Positions 7,159 through 16,389 are shown, numbered from the stretch's first letter. The stretch is 40,253 bases of DNA from REEP01 sp964517265 (GCA_964517265.1 CAZFBS010000028.1:1-40253); one strand, 5' to 3'. Translations and numbers: made by a program. The notes: generated from the sequence alone by a model not told the origin.

Positions 7159-8106
7159 ATGCCGGCCATGAATGTAATGGCTGACGTGATCCTGCCGGCC
7201 GGCCAGTCGGCGGTTGAACTGGCGCTGTTTCTCCTGCTGCCGGTCATGGTGGTGATGCTGACCCTGATGCGGCTGCTGGAGGCCTGGGGAGTGCTCGACC
7301 GGGTGGTGGCACGGCTGGCGCCCCTACTCACCCCCTTCGGCCTCACCGGGCTTGGTGTGTTCGCCGCCTTGCAGATCACGCTGGTGAGCTTCGCGGCGCC
7401 GGTGGCCACCCTGTCGATCATGGAAAACCGGGGGGCCTCGGACCGCCACCTCGCGGCGGCCCTGGCGATGGTGCTGGCGATGGCCCAGGCCAACGTCGTC
7501 TTTCCGATGATGGCGATGGGGCTGCGGGCGACACCGGTGATCCTGTTGTCGCTGCTCGGGGGAGTTGCGGCGGCGGCCCTCAGCTATCACGTGTTCGGGC
7601 GCCGTCTGTCGACCGAGGAGCAGCTGATCGACGACAGCGTGCAGCATCCGACGGCGGAAGGCGCCAAGGGCCTGCTCGACGTCATCAACCGCGCCGGGGC
7701 CGAGGCGTTCCGGATCGCGATCGGCGCGATCCCGCTGCTGGTACTGTCGCTGGTGGCGGTGACTGCGGCCCAGCAGGCAGGCGTGGTGGACGCCCTGGCG
7801 GTCGCCCTGGCACCGTTGCTGACCGCAGCCAACATCGATCCGGCCCTGGTCTTGCCGACGTTCACCAAAGTGTTCGCGGGCGGCACCGCCACCATGGGCG
7901 TGATAGACGAACAGCTCCGCCAGGGGCATCTGAACGCCGAGCTTGTCAATGCCTCGGCGGGCATTCTCATCAATCCGCTCGACGTGCCGGGCGTTGCGAT
8001 CCTGTTGGCGGCCGGGCCGCGGGTGGCGCGGGTGTGGAAGCCGGCCGCCGCCGGGGCCGCAGTCGGCATCCTGCTGCGCGCCGTCGGCCATGCGATGCTG
8101 AACTGA
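7159..8106 (+). CDS. Gate-domain (nucleoside recognition) membrane protein
   Basis: This 315-residue polytopic membrane protein carries the nucleoside-recognition (Gate) domain found in nucleoside transporters and spore maturation proteins SpmA/SpmB. Two similar halves can be seen: LLPVMVVMLTLMRLLEAWG with FGLTGLGVFAALQITLVS in the first, and IAIGAIPLLVLSLVAVTAA with a matching block around FTKVFAGGTATMGV in the second. About eight hydrophobic segments are present. The substrate is unknown; transport of a nucleoside-like compound or a metabolite is an inference from the family. Three ATG codons are possible (7159, 7168, 7177) and none has a clear ribosome binding site. It is followed by the methyltransferase-fold gene on the same strand, 87 bp away. 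Confidence 0.75.
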   Translation: MPAMNVMADVILPAGQSAVELALFLLLPVMVVMLTLMRLLEAWGVLDRVVARLAPLLTPFGLTGLGVFAALQITLVSFAAPVATLSIMENRGASDRHLAAALAMVLAMAQANVVFPMMAMGLRATPVILLSLLGGVAAAALSYHVFGRRLSTEEQLIDDSVQHPTAEGAKGLLDVINRAGAEAFRIAIGAIPLLVLSLVAVTAAQQAGVVDALAVALAPLLTAANIDPALVLPTFTKVFAGGTATMGVIDEQLRQGHLNAELVNASAGILINPLDVPGVAILLAAGPRVARVWKPAAAGAAVGILLRAVGHAMLN

Positions 8107-8193
8107 CGCCGCGAGCGCAACAAGCACCGGCGGCCGGGCCTTGACCAAAGATGAGGGTTTCACAAGGCGCCTTCCCATCCGAGGGGACGGGTG

Positions 8194-9027
8194 ATGTCGG
8201 CAGACCTCCTTCCGATCCCTCACCCTGATCGCCATCGCGCGCTGCTCGCGCGCTACCGCTTTGGGCTGTTTCCGCTCCCGGCCTATCGCGATGCCGTCGT
8301 CGGCGCATGGCGCGTGGTCGGCTATGGCCCCGCTCTCGTCGAAGGCTACCTCTCGGGCCTCGTCATGGAGCCCCGCCGCCACGTCCTCCATCAAGGTCGG
8401 ACCGCCTGGATGTCGACCAGCCTGATGGAACAGGAGAGCCACGCCTTCCATGTCGATCAGGCGCGGGGCGTCGTGGTGGTGGCGGGGCTGGGGATGGGGA
8501 TGTACGTCTACGCCGTATCGCTGAAGCCCGAGGTGGAGCGTGTCGTGGTGATCGAGCGGGCGCCGGAGGTGATCGCGGTCGTGCACGAAGCGGCACGTTC
8601 GGCGTCCTGGCCCGGTCGCGAAAAGGTGACGATCCTTGAGGCCGATGCGCTTGGCCTCGAAATGCCGGCGCTGGTGGAGGCCGCGATCGGGGGGCAGCGG
8701 CCCGGCTATCTCTATGCAGACATCTGGCCCACCTGTGGCGCAGCCGAGGCGCCGGCCGAGACGGCACGCATGGTGCGCGCCCTCTCTCCCGAGGCTGCCG
8801 GTTGGTGGGGTCAGGAACTGTCGTTCGGCCTGTGGTGCCGGGATCAGGACCGAGAGCCGGACGAGGCGTCGTTACGCGCGTATGCCGGCGAAACCGGCGT
8901 GCCGATCCCGATCAGCGCCGGCTACGCCGCCTTCTGCCAGGACGTGATCGCCGCGCGGCTGCCCCCGAGGAGGCGGCTGCGTCTCGGCCAGCTCTGGCGC
9001 AGGATCTGCCGGACGAACCGGTCATGA
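8194..9027 (+). CDS. SAM-dependent methyltransferase-fold protein, spermidine-synthase-like
   Basis: The 277-residue protein has a Rossmann-like core: VVVVAGLGMGMYVYAV supplies the glycine motif (G-x-G-x-G) and VVVIERAPEV the acidic residue that ends strand 2 and holds the SAM ribose. YLYADIWPT resembles the catalytic strand of spermidine-synthase-like enzymes. The first 80 residues are an N-terminal region without a known match to me. The substrate is unknown. ATG 8194, seven bases after GAGGGG, is preferred; the GTG three bases before it is in frame. It is convergent with pheT, with 46 bp between the stops. Confidence 0.65.
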   Translation: MSADLLPIPHPDRHRALLARYRFGLFPLPAYRDAVVGAWRVVGYGPALVEGYLSGLVMEPRRHVLHQGRTAWMSTSLMEQESHAFHVDQARGVVVVAGLGMGMYVYAVSLKPEVERVVVIERAPEVIAVVHEAARSASWPGREKVTILEADALGLEMPALVEAAIGGQRPGYLYADIWPTCGAAEAPAETARMVRALSPEAAGWWGQELSFGLWCRDQDREPDEASLRAYAGETGVPIPISAGYAAFCQDVIAARLPPRRRLRLGQLWRRICRTNRS

Positions 9028-9073
9028 ACGATATGCCTGGGCAACATGCGTCGCGCATGACGGCGGGAGGAGA

Positions 9074-11479
9074 TCAGGTCCTTAAGGTACCGCCGGTGGC
9101 GCTTTCGACCGAGCGTGCGATGCGGGTGGTGAGGGCTTCGAGATCGGTTTCGGTGAGGGTGCGTTCCGTCGGCTGGATCGTCACCGCGATGGCGAGTGAC
9201 TTCCGGCCGGCACCAAGGCTCTCGCCGGCGAACACGTCGAACACCTGCACATCGGCGATCAGCGCCGGATCGGCGGCCTTGGCGGCGGCAACGATTCCGG
9301 CGGCCGGAACCTCCGCATCGACAACAAACGCAAAATCCCGCTCAACCGGCTGGAACGGCGAGATCCGCAACGGCGGCCGGCTGCCGAGAGGGCGCGGCTT
9401 TCGCGCCGGCAGGGCATCGAGGAATACCTCGAACGCCGCCAGTGGCGCGCCGTGATCCATTGCCCGCAGCACCCGCGGGTGGATCTCGCCGAATGTCGCA
9501 AGAACAGTGGCCGGGCCCAGCCGGATCGTCCCCGCGCGCCCCGGATGATACCACTCGGGCGCTCCGGCGGCGACCTGCAGCGCGTCCATCGGCGCCTCCA
9601 GCGCCGCCAGCACCGCAAGCGCATCGGCCTTGACATCGAAGACATCGACCGTCCGCGTCGCTTGCGCCCAATGACGGGGGGCGGTGCGGCCGCTGCGTAC
9701 GCCGGCGGCAACCGTCTGCTGATCGGACGGCGCGCTGCCCCGATACTGCGGGCCGACCTCGAACAGCGCGCTGTCGGCGAGGCCGCGATGGGCGTTGCGG
9801 GCAGAGGCGGCAATCAGATTGGGCAGGATCGACGGGCGCATCACATCAAGATCGGCGCTGATCGGATTGACCAACCGAAGCGATTGCGGAACGCCGCCGA
9901 ACAGTGCGGCATGCTCCGCCGTCATGAACGACAAGGTGACCGCTTCCACCAGACCGCGCCCGGCCAGCAGCCGGCGCGCCACCCTCGTTTGCTTCTGCTC
10001 CGGAGCCAACGCGCCCTGCGGCAGCGCCGTCTCGCGCCGGAGCGGGACGATCGGGATCCGCTCGTAGCCGTAAATGCGCAGGATCTCTTCGATCAGGCAC
10101 GTCTCGTCGCTGACGTCGTTGCGCCACGGCGGCACCGTCACCTGCCAGACATCGCCGTCGAAGGTGCCGCCGAAGCCGAGACGGCCAAGAATCGCGACCG
10201 CAGCCTCCCGCTCGACATCGACGCCGCCCAAGGCGGAGAGCCGCTGCCAGCGCAGAGGGATCGTCCGCTGCCACGCCGGCTCGTGGCCGGCGATGACGCA
10301 CTCCGAGGGCTCGCCGCCGCAAAGATCGAGGATGAGCCGGGTCGCGATCTCCATCCCGTCCGGAAGGAAGGCTGGATCAATGCCGCGTTCGAAGCGATAA
10401 CGGGCATCGGAATGGATACCGAGGGTGCGCCCGGTGATCGCCGTGCGGACGGGATCGAACAATGCCACCTCCAGGAACACCTCGGTGGTCTCGGCGGTGC
10501 AGCCGGTCTGCTCGCCGCCGATCACGCCGCCCAGCGCCTGCGGGCCGGCACCGTCCGCGATCACCGTCATCTCCGGATCGAGGACATACTCGCGGCCGTT
10601 GAGAGCCGCGAGGCGCTCGCCCGGACGCGCCAGCCGAACCTGCAGATTGCCTTCAAGTTTGCCTGCATCGAACGCGTGCAACGGGCGGCAAAGGTCGAGG
10701 GTCAGGGAGTTGGTGATATCGACCAGGGCGGAAATTGGCCGGAGGCCCACCGCAAGCAGGCGCCGCTTCAACCATTCCGGGCTCTCCCCATTGCGCACGC
10801 CGCGAATGTAGCGGCCGACAAAGAAGGGACAGGCCGCGGCGGTTGCCTTATCGAAGGCGAGCGAGACCCGGATCGGACTGGCGAAGCTGCCCGGAACCGG
10901 AGCCACTGTCAGCGGCTTCAAAGTGCCCAGCCCGGCCGCCGCCAGATCCCGCGCGATCCCGCGCACGCCGAGGCAGTCGCCGCGATTGGGGGTGATCGCA
11001 ACGTCGATCAGCGGATCGGCAAGCCCCATGATGTCGGCGGCGGGGGCGCCGGGCCTTGCCTCCTCCGGCAACTCGACGATTCCGCCATGTTCGTCGGAGA
11101 GTCCCATCTCGCGCTCCGACAGCAGCATCCCATTGCTCTCCACGCCGCGGATCTTCGCCTTCTTGAGCACGATACCGCTGCCGGGAATGATGGCGCCGGC
11201 GGCCGCGAAGACACCGTTGATGCCGGCGCGGGCATTGGGCGCACCGCAGACCACGTCGATCAAGCCGCTGCCGGCATCGATAGTGCACACCTTCAGTTTG
11301 TCCGCGTTGGGATGGGGCCGGCAGTCGACGACGCGCCCGACGACGAAGCCACCGAGGTCCGCGGCGCGATCAATAAGCTGTTCCAACTCCAGCCCGATCA
11401 TCGTCAGGCGATCAGCGATCTCGGCGGCGGACGCCTGGGTGTCGAGGTGCTCCCGAAGCCACGAAAGGGTGAACTTCAC
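9074..11479 (-). CDS. pheT: Phenylalanyl-tRNA synthetase beta subunit
   Basis: The 801-residue beta chain of the alpha2-beta2 enzyme charges tRNA-Phe with PheS. The domains follow the usual order. An EMAP-like tRNA-binding domain lies at about 40-150 (VGRVVDCRPHPNADKLKVC, then VVCGAPNAR). The B3/B4 editing domain and B5 domain come next, and then the inactive synthetase-like core. The C-terminal ferredoxin-fold anticodon-binding domain runs from about 710 (ERDFAFVVD) to the end (TERTLTETDLEALTTRI). The start is the GTG at 11479, giving MKFTLSWLREHL; it overlaps the pheS stop by four bases (GTGA), so the two are translationally coupled. Length is normal. It is the last gene of the minus-strand translation block. 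Confidence 0.97.
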   Translation of the reverse strand: MKFTLSWLREHLDTQASAAEIADRLTMIGLELEQLIDRAADLGGFVVGRVVDCRPHPNADKLKVCTIDAGSGLIDVVCGAPNARAGINGVFAAAGAIIPGSGIVLKKAKIRGVESNGMLLSEREMGLSDEHGGIVELPEEARPGAPAADIMGLADPLIDVAITPNRGDCLGVRGIARDLAAAGLGTLKPLTVAPVPGSFASPIRVSLAFDKATAAACPFFVGRYIRGVRNGESPEWLKRRLLAVGLRPISALVDITNSLTLDLCRPLHAFDAGKLEGNLQVRLARPGERLAALNGREYVLDPEMTVIADGAGPQALGGVIGGEQTGCTAETTEVFLEVALFDPVRTAITGRTLGIHSDARYRFERGIDPAFLPDGMEIATRLILDLCGGEPSECVIAGHEPAWQRTIPLRWQRLSALGGVDVEREAAVAILGRLGFGGTFDGDVWQVTVPPWRNDVSDETCLIEEILRIYGYERIPIVPLRRETALPQGALAPEQKQTRVARRLLAGRGLVEAVTLSFMTAEHAALFGGVPQSLRLVNPISADLDVMRPSILPNLIAASARNAHRGLADSALFEVGPQYRGSAPSDQQTVAAGVRSGRTAPRHWAQATRTVDVFDVKADALAVLAALEAPMDALQVAAGAPEWYHPGRAGTIRLGPATVLATFGEIHPRVLRAMDHGAPLAAFEVFLDALPARKPRPLGSRPPLRISPFQPVERDFAFVVDAEVPAAGIVAAAKAADPALIADVQVFDVFAGESLGAGRKSLAIAVTIQPTERTLTETDLEALTTRIARSVESATGGTLRT

Positions 11480-12552
11480 GCGTTCAGCCCCCCCACCATG
11501 GTTGGGATCGCCAAAGCGCGAAACCCGTAATGGCGCAGCCAGCGCAGATCGGACTCGAAGAACGTGCGCAGATCGGGGATGCCGTACTTCAGCATCGCGA
11601 TCCGCTCGATGCCCATGCCGAAGGCAAAGCCCTGAAAGCGGCGCGAGTCGATCCCGCAGTTCTCTAAAACGCGGGGATTGACCATCCCGCAGCCGAGGAT
11701 CTCCAGCCAAGAGTCGCCATGCCCGATCCGCAGGCTGCCCGCCTCGCGGGTGCAGCCGATGTCCACTTCCGCCGACGGCTCGGTGAACGGGAAATAGCTG
11801 GGGCGAAAGCGCACGGGCAGATCGTCGAGGCCGAAGTAGGCCCGGCAGAACTCGATCAGGCAGCCTTTGAGATGGCCCATGTGCGTTGCCTCGTCGACCA
11901 CAAGCCCCTCCACCTGATGGAACATCGGGGAGTGAGTGGCATCGGAGTCACACCGGTATGTGCGTCCGGGTGCGATGATCCTGAGCGGCGGCGGCGTGCG
12001 CATCATCGTGCGGATCTGAACCGGCGAGGTATGGGTGCGCAGCACCATCCGGCTGCCCTCCGTCTCGCCGGGCAGATAGAACGTATCCATCTCCTGACGG
12101 GCGGGATGCTCGGGCGGAATGTTGAGCGCGGTGAAGTTGTGCCAGTCACTCTCAATGTCCGGGCCTTCCGCCACGGAAAATCCCATCTCGCCGAAAATGG
12201 CGACGATTTCGTCGATGGTCTGACTGATCGGATGGATGCGCCCCTCCTGCTCCGGACGGACGGGAAGAGTGACGTCGACACGCTCGGTTCTTAGTCGCGC
12301 GTCCAGTTCCGCATCGGCAAGCGCCGCCTTGCGGCTCTCGAGCGCCGCCGCGATCTCGTCCTTGAGGGCGTTGAGCGCGGCGCCGGCGGCGCGGCGCTGC
12401 TCCGGCTCCATCCGCCCGAGTTCCTTCATCCGGGCGGTGATCCGTCCTTTCTTGCCGAGCTCAGCAACCCGCACCCGCTCCAGCGCCTCGACGCTGTCCG
12501 CGGCGGTGACGAGCGCCATCAACTGGGCGTGAAGTCCCTCGATATCATTCAT
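11476..12552 (-). CDS. pheS: Phenylalanyl-tRNA synthetase alpha subunit
   Basis: The 358-residue catalytic chain of the Phe-tRNA synthetase has an N-terminal coiled coil (about 1-90) for tRNA binding and a class II synthetase core. Class II motifs are visible: the motif 2 region FHQVEGLVVDEA, then VRFRPSYFPFTEPSAE, and motif 3 in GFAFGMGIERIAMLKYG. Ser and Phe residues of the amino-acid pocket lie in this region, as usual. Start ATG 12552 gives MNDIEGLHAQL, the normal beginning; the frame is open further up but lies over rplT's end. It is 16 bp after rplT and overlaps pheT by four bases. Confidence 0.97.
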   Translation of the reverse strand: MNDIEGLHAQLMALVTAADSVEALERVRVAELGKKGRITARMKELGRMEPEQRRAAGAALNALKDEIAAALESRKAALADAELDARLRTERVDVTLPVRPEQEGRIHPISQTIDEIVAIFGEMGFSVAEGPDIESDWHNFTALNIPPEHPARQEMDTFYLPGETEGSRMVLRTHTSPVQIRTMMRTPPPLRIIAPGRTYRCDSDATHSPMFHQVEGLVVDEATHMGHLKGCLIEFCRAYFGLDDLPVRFRPSYFPFTEPSAEVDIGCTREAGSLRIGHGDSWLEILGCGMVNPRVLENCGIDSRRFQGFAFGMGIERIAMLKYGIPDLRTFFESDLRWLRHYGFRALAIPTMVGGLNA

Positions 12553-12568
12553 GGAACGGCAGAACGTC

Positions 12569-12934
12569 TTATCCGGTGGTCGCGAGTGCACCCCTGGCCG
12601 AGTCGACCAATGCCTTGAACGCCTCCGGCTCGTGAACGACGATGTCGGACAGAACCTTGCGATCAAGCTCGATGCCCGCCTTCGCGAGCCCATTGATGAA
12701 CTGCGAGTAGGTCAGCCCATGTTCGCGGGCGCCGGCATTGATGCGCTGGATCCAGAGCCGCCGGAAATCCCGCTTGCGGTTGCGGCGGTCGCGGTAGGCG
12801 TACTGCAACGCTTTTTCGACCCGCTGCAATGCCATCCGGAACGACGTGCTGCTGCGGCCGCGGTATCCGCTCGCGCGCTCCAGCACCTTCTTGTGGCGGG
12901 CATGAGCGGTAACGCCCCTTTTAACGCGTGCCAT
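12569..12934 (-). CDS. rplT: 50S ribosomal protein L20
   Basis: The 121-residue protein is ribosomal protein L20, a large-subunit assembly protein. It starts MARVKRGVTAHARHKKVL and has the typical basic N-terminal half (YAYRDRRNRKRDFRRLWI) and globular C-terminal half (INGLAKAGIELDRKVLSD). Its length is normal. AAGGGGATG precedes the start with good spacing. It lies between rpmI (14 bp upstream) and pheS (16 bp downstream) in the standard order. In E. coli L20 represses rpmI-rplT translation; no matching leader structure is evident to me here. Confidence 0.98.
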   Translation of the reverse strand: MARVKRGVTAHARHKKVLERASGYRGRSSTSFRMALQRVEKALQYAYRDRRNRKRDFRRLWIQRINAGAREHGLTYSQFINGLAKAGIELDRKVLSDIVVHEPEAFKALVDSARGALATTG

Positions 12935-12948
12935 CGTTCATCCCCTTC

Positions 12949-13146
12949 TTAAACATACGGCATGCAGGATTTCGCAATGCGCGCGTCCGACAAGACCAGG
13001 ATCATGGTCCCGCGCGCTTGCCGCCGCATCTTTTTCGGGCGCTTGCGAAGGTTATGCTGCTTGTAGGCCACGTTGGCGCGGACCTTGCCGGAAGCGGTCA
13101 GGCGGAACCGCTTCTTGGCGGCGGACTTGGTCTTGAGTTTGGGCAT
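12949..13146 (-). CDS. rpmI: 50S ribosomal protein L35
   Basis: The 65-residue protein is ribosomal protein L35: MPKLKTKSAAKKRFRLTASG at the start and YKQHNLRKRPKKMRRQ in the middle are diagnostic, and the protein is strongly basic. ATG 13146 is preceded by GAGG with seven bases of spacing. It is separated from infC by an unusually wide gap of about 307 bp and from rplT by 14 bp, so it may have its own leader. Confidence 0.98.
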   Translation of the reverse strand: MPKLKTKSAAKKRFRLTASGKVRANVAYKQHNLRKRPKKMRRQARGTMILVLSDARIAKSCMPYV

Positions 13147-13453
13147 TTCAATTCCTCTCATTCGGCATGGCGCAGGGGCAGGACTGGACCCGCAGTCTCG
13201 AGGCGGCTGGGCATGCCCATGCCGTACCGCACTCCAAGCGGATCCCGACGCGCACAGGTTATTCGGAATGCAGGCTTATAATCTGCACCCGAATGGAATG
13301 CAAGGCAGGCACGTAAGCACTGTCTGCAGGCGAGGACCGTACGGCCGATGCCCCGAGGCCAGAGACACTCGAGACAAGAGAAGCCCGCTCAGGCTGATCG
13401 CCGAGCAACGGCCGTTGCCGAGTGCTTCCCCTCACCTCGCCGCAATCGCGGCC
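13147..13453. other. Intergenic region between infC and rpmI
   Basis: This 307-base gap within the translation block holds no gene I can support. It contains short inverted sequence (GGGCATGCCC near 13210) but no hairpin with a T-run. A gap this wide could house the leader for autogenous control of rpmI-rplT, a promoter, or both; the sequence alone does not decide. Confidence 0.4.
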
Positions 13454-13990
13454 TCAGCGCGGGGCCATCACCATCAACATCTGCCGACCTTCGAGCTTCG
13501 GCATCTGCTCAACCTTGGAAACGTCGTCGAGTTCCTCCCGGACCCGATCGAGGACCTTCATTCCCAGGTCCTGATGCGCCATTTCCCGGCCGCGGAACCG
13601 GATGGTGACCTTGACCTTGTCCCCTTCTTCGATAAAGCGGCGCATGTTCCGCACTTTGACCTGGTAATCGTGATCATCGATGTTCGGGCGCATTTTTATT
13701 TCTTTGACTTCGATGATTTTCTGTTTTTTTCGTGCTTCGTTTTTCTTTTTCTGCTCGCCGTACTTGAACTTTCCGAAATCGAGAATCTTGCAGACCGGCG
13801 GACTGGCCCCCGGCGCGACTTCGACAAGGTCAAGCCCGGCCTCCTCCGCGACCAGAAGAGCATCCTCGAGCGACAGAATACCCAACTGTTCGCCTTCCGG
13901 ATCGACAACGCGAACCTTGGCCGCATTGATTTCGTTGTTGATGCGTGGTCCCTCCCGAACGGGTGTCGGGGGCGTTGCTATTCTTGCGAT
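13454..13990 (-). CDS. infC: Translation initiation factor IF-3, probable ATC start
   Basis: IF-3 binds the 30S subunit and checks start-codon pairing. The N-terminal domain begins at EGPRINNEI and runs to the linker FGKFKYGEQKKKNEARKKQK. The C-terminal domain follows, with EIKMRPNIDDHDY, RFRGREMAHQDLG and the usual end. No ATG or GTG stands at the expected place. The in-frame ATG codons (14092, 14053) lie far upstream and without a ribosome binding site. An in-frame ATC at 13990-13988 sits eight bases after a perfect AAGGAG and gives 178 residues, the normal length. A rare start is known for E. coli infC (AUU), where it lets IF-3 repress its own synthesis. The same control is inferred here. 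Confidence 0.93.
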   Translation of the reverse strand: MARIATPPTPVREGPRINNEINAAKVRVVDPEGEQLGILSLEDALLVAEEAGLDLVEVAPGASPPVCKILDFGKFKYGEQKKKNEARKKQKIIEVKEIKMRPNIDDHDYQVKVRNMRRFIEEGDKVKVTIRFRGREMAHQDLGMKVLDRVREELDDVSKVEQMPKLEGRQMLMVMAPR

Positions 13991-14382
13991 GGTTGCTGCT
14001 CCTTCATCAAGGTTGAGGCAATCGACGGGCACCCGGAAACGCCCCGGAAACATCAGGCCCGAGGACCGACCGATGCGGCGCCAACTCCCCACCGCCTTCG
14101 CCGATACCGACCGGCTGCCGCCGGCAAGACATCAACCTGCTACGGGTGGGGGTTCTGTCGCTGACTGGAAACGTGGCGAAGCGGCCATGTCGGATTGTCC
14201 CGTTCCGCGGCCGAACACCACGCGGTGAAAGGCGGGCGTCCCCTTCCTGCTTCCGGCGGGATTGGGCGAGGAGATCAAGACCGTGTTCTCGGGCCGTCTT
14301 GCCGGCACCGGGCACAAGCCTTCGTGACTGCATCACAACCGCATCACAACGGGATCTCGTCCTTGTTCTCCTTGATCCGGCC
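13991..14382. other. Intergenic region between thrS and infC
   Basis: This 392-base gap contains the infC ribosome binding site at one end and, near the thrS stop, a tandem pair of GCATCACAAC (14330-14339 and 14341-14350). No supported gene and no clear intrinsic terminator are seen. A promoter or leader for infC is expected here, but I cannot name boxes with confidence. Confidence 0.4.
13999..14004 (-). promoter_or_regulatory. Ribosome binding site that fixes the infC ATC start
   Basis: On the minus strand AAGGAG (13999-14004) is followed by eight bases and then ATC at 13990. This is among the strongest Shine-Dalgarno matches in the window. It stands before a codon that is not a normal start, which supports ATC initiation over the distant upstream ATG codons. 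Confidence 0.7.
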
Positions 14383-16347
14383 TCACGACCGGGCGCTGCC
14401 CGGCACGTTGGCCAGAGGGACTGTCGCCTCCTTGCGGAGTTTATCAATTGCCGTGTCCAGAGCAAGAACTTCCTGGCTCTTGCTGCCAAGCCGGCGGATC
14501 GCCACTGTCTCCTGTTCTTCCTCGCGACCACCAACCACGAGAAGAACCGGAATTTTTGCAAGGCTATGCTCGCGCACCTTGTAATTGATCTTCTCGTTGC
14601 GCAAGTCGAGTTCCGCTCTCAGGCCGGCGGCGACGAGTGCCGCGTGGACGCGTCGGGCATAGTCGTCGACATCGTTGGTGATGCTCGCCACCACGACCTG
14701 CACCGGCGCGAGCCATAGCGGCAGCCGGCCGGCGTAGTGTTCGATCAGAACTCCGATGAACCGCTCGAACGATCCCAGGATCGCGCGGTGCAGCATGACC
14801 GGGCGATGCTTCTCGCCATCCTCGCCGATGTAGGTGGCATCGAGACGCTCCGGCAGGACGAAGTCCACCTGCAAGGTTCCCAGCTGCCAGTCACGACCGA
14901 TCGCATCCCGCAGCACGAACTCGAGCTTCGGCCCGTAAAAGGCCCCTTCCCCGGGATTGGGAATCGCCGCCAGCCCCGCGGCGCGGGTGGCTTCCTGCAG
15001 CGCCTGCTCCGCGCGGGTCCAGACCGCATCGGAGCCCGCGCGCTTGGCCGGACGATCGGAGAACTTGACGATCACATCATCGAAGCCGAGGGCCCTGTAG
15101 ACGCTGAGGAGAAGGTCGCAAAAGCTCTTGGTCTCGGAGGTGATCTGCGCCTCCGTGCAAAAGATGTGCGCATCGTCCTGAACGAACGCGCGCACCCGCA
15201 TCAGCCCGTGCATCGCGCCGGACGGCTCGTTGCGATGGCAGGAGCCGAACTCGGCCATCCTCAGCGGCAGATCGCGGTAGCTCTTGATCCCCTGTCGGAA
15301 AATCTGGACGTGGCCGGGACAGTTCATCGGCTTCAGCGCCAGCACTTTTTCCTCGGCTTCCGCAACGAACATGTTCTCGCGGAATTTTTCCCAGTGGCCC
15401 GAGCGTTCCCACAGGCTGCGATCCATCAGTTGCGGGGTGTTGACCTCGACATATCCCGCCCGCTCCAGGCACGCCCGCATGTAGCCCTGCAAGGTGCGAT
15501 AAAGGGTCCATCCCTTCGGGTGCCAGAAGATGGCGCCGGCCGCCTCCTCCTGCACGTGGAACAGGTCTTGCTCGCGGCCGAGGCGGCGATGATCGCGCCG
15601 CTCCGCCTCCTCCAGCATATGCAGATACGCCTTGAGCTGCTTCTCGTCGGCCCAAGCGGTGCCATAGATCCGCTGCAGCATTTCGTTGCGGGAATCGCCG
15701 CGCCAATACGCGCCCGCCACCTTCATCAGCTTGAAGGCCTTGCCGAGCCGCGCGGTCGACGGCAGATGCGGCCCGGTGCACAGATCGAGCCACTGGCCCT
15801 GCCGGTAGATCGAGATCTCTTCGCCTTCCGGGATCTCGGCGATGATCTGCGCCTTGTAGTGCTCGCCGATCGAGGTAAAGTATTCGATCGCGTCATTGCG
15901 TTGCCAGACTTCGCGAACGATCGGCTCACCGCGGTCGACGATCTGCCGCATCCGATCTTCGATTTTCTCCAGATCTTCCGGGATGAACGGCTCCTTCCGC
16001 GCGAAATCGTAGTAGAACCCGTTTTCGATCGCGGGACCGATGGTCACCTGGGTGTTCGGATAAAGTTCCTGCACCGCCTCCGCCATGACATGGGCGGCAT
16101 CATGCCTCAAAAGCTCCAGGCCGTCCTCGTCCCTGGCCGTGACCACCGAGACCCGGGCGTCGCGATCGATGACGCTGGCAAGGTCTTTCATCACCCCGTC
16201 GACGCGGATGGCGAGGGCGGCCTTGGCCAGCCCGACCCCGATGTCGGCGGCGATCTCGTCGCCGGAGACCGGATGGTCGTAACAACGCACGCTGCCGTCG
16301 GGAAGCGTGATCTGGATCGGGGGAATGGCTGCCTGATGATGTTCCAA
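14383..16347 (-). CDS. thrS: Threonyl-tRNA synthetase, probable TTG start
   Basis: The 654-residue enzyme charges tRNA-Thr. It has an N-terminal TGS domain (about 10-75; ITLPDGSVRCYDHPVSG), then the editing domain with HDAAH and CTGPH, which removes mischarged serine. The catalytic core carries MNCPGH (zinc Cys), FGSCHRNEPSGAMHGLMRVR (motif 2) and GSFERFIGVLIEHYAG (motif 3). The anticodon-binding domain follows from about 550. The frame has no ATG or GTG near the start. TTG 16347 gives a TGS domain preceded by about ten residues, and an in-frame stop lies about 50 bases further up. A promoter at 16390-16417 would leave a leader of about 36 nt. No strong ribosome binding site is seen. Confidence 0.96.
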   Translation of the reverse strand: MEHHQAAIPPIQITLPDGSVRCYDHPVSGDEIAADIGVGLAKAALAIRVDGVMKDLASVIDRDARVSVVTARDEDGLELLRHDAAHVMAEAVQELYPNTQVTIGPAIENGFYYDFARKEPFIPEDLEKIEDRMRQIVDRGEPIVREVWQRNDAIEYFTSIGEHYKAQIIAEIPEGEEISIYRQGQWLDLCTGPHLPSTARLGKAFKLMKVAGAYWRGDSRNEMLQRIYGTAWADEKQLKAYLHMLEEAERRDHRRLGREQDLFHVQEEAAGAIFWHPKGWTLYRTLQGYMRACLERAGYVEVNTPQLMDRSLWERSGHWEKFRENMFVAEAEEKVLALKPMNCPGHVQIFRQGIKSYRDLPLRMAEFGSCHRNEPSGAMHGLMRVRAFVQDDAHIFCTEAQITSETKSFCDLLLSVYRALGFDDVIVKFSDRPAKRAGSDAVWTRAEQALQEATRAAGLAAIPNPGEGAFYGPKLEFVLRDAIGRDWQLGTLQVDFVLPERLDATYIGEDGEKHRPVMLHRAILGSFERFIGVLIEHYAGRLPLWLAPVQVVVASITNDVDDYARRVHAALVAAGLRAELDLRNEKINYKVREHSLAKIPVLLVVGGREEEQETVAIRRLGSKSQEVLALDTAIDKLRKEATVPLANVPGSARS

Positions 16348-16389
16348 CGGAAAAATGTTCGTCTGGTGAGCGGAATACGGTTGTCCCGC

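Noticed and set aside
9045..9059. Hairpin CATGCG-TCG-CGCATG between the convergent methyltransferase and pheT genes
   Set aside because: The loop is three bases, the stem only six pairs and there is no T-run on either strand, so a terminator call is too weak.
9452..11530. Very long plus-strand open frame opposite pheT
   Set aside because: It lies antisense to a full-length, clearly recognisable pheT, has low-complexity Arg/Gln/Ala composition and no family motif. Long antisense frames are expected in GC-rich genes.
14330..14350. Tandem GCATCACAAC pair between thrS and infC
   Set aside because: Two short copies in a GC-rich gap are too little to claim an operator or a repeat array.
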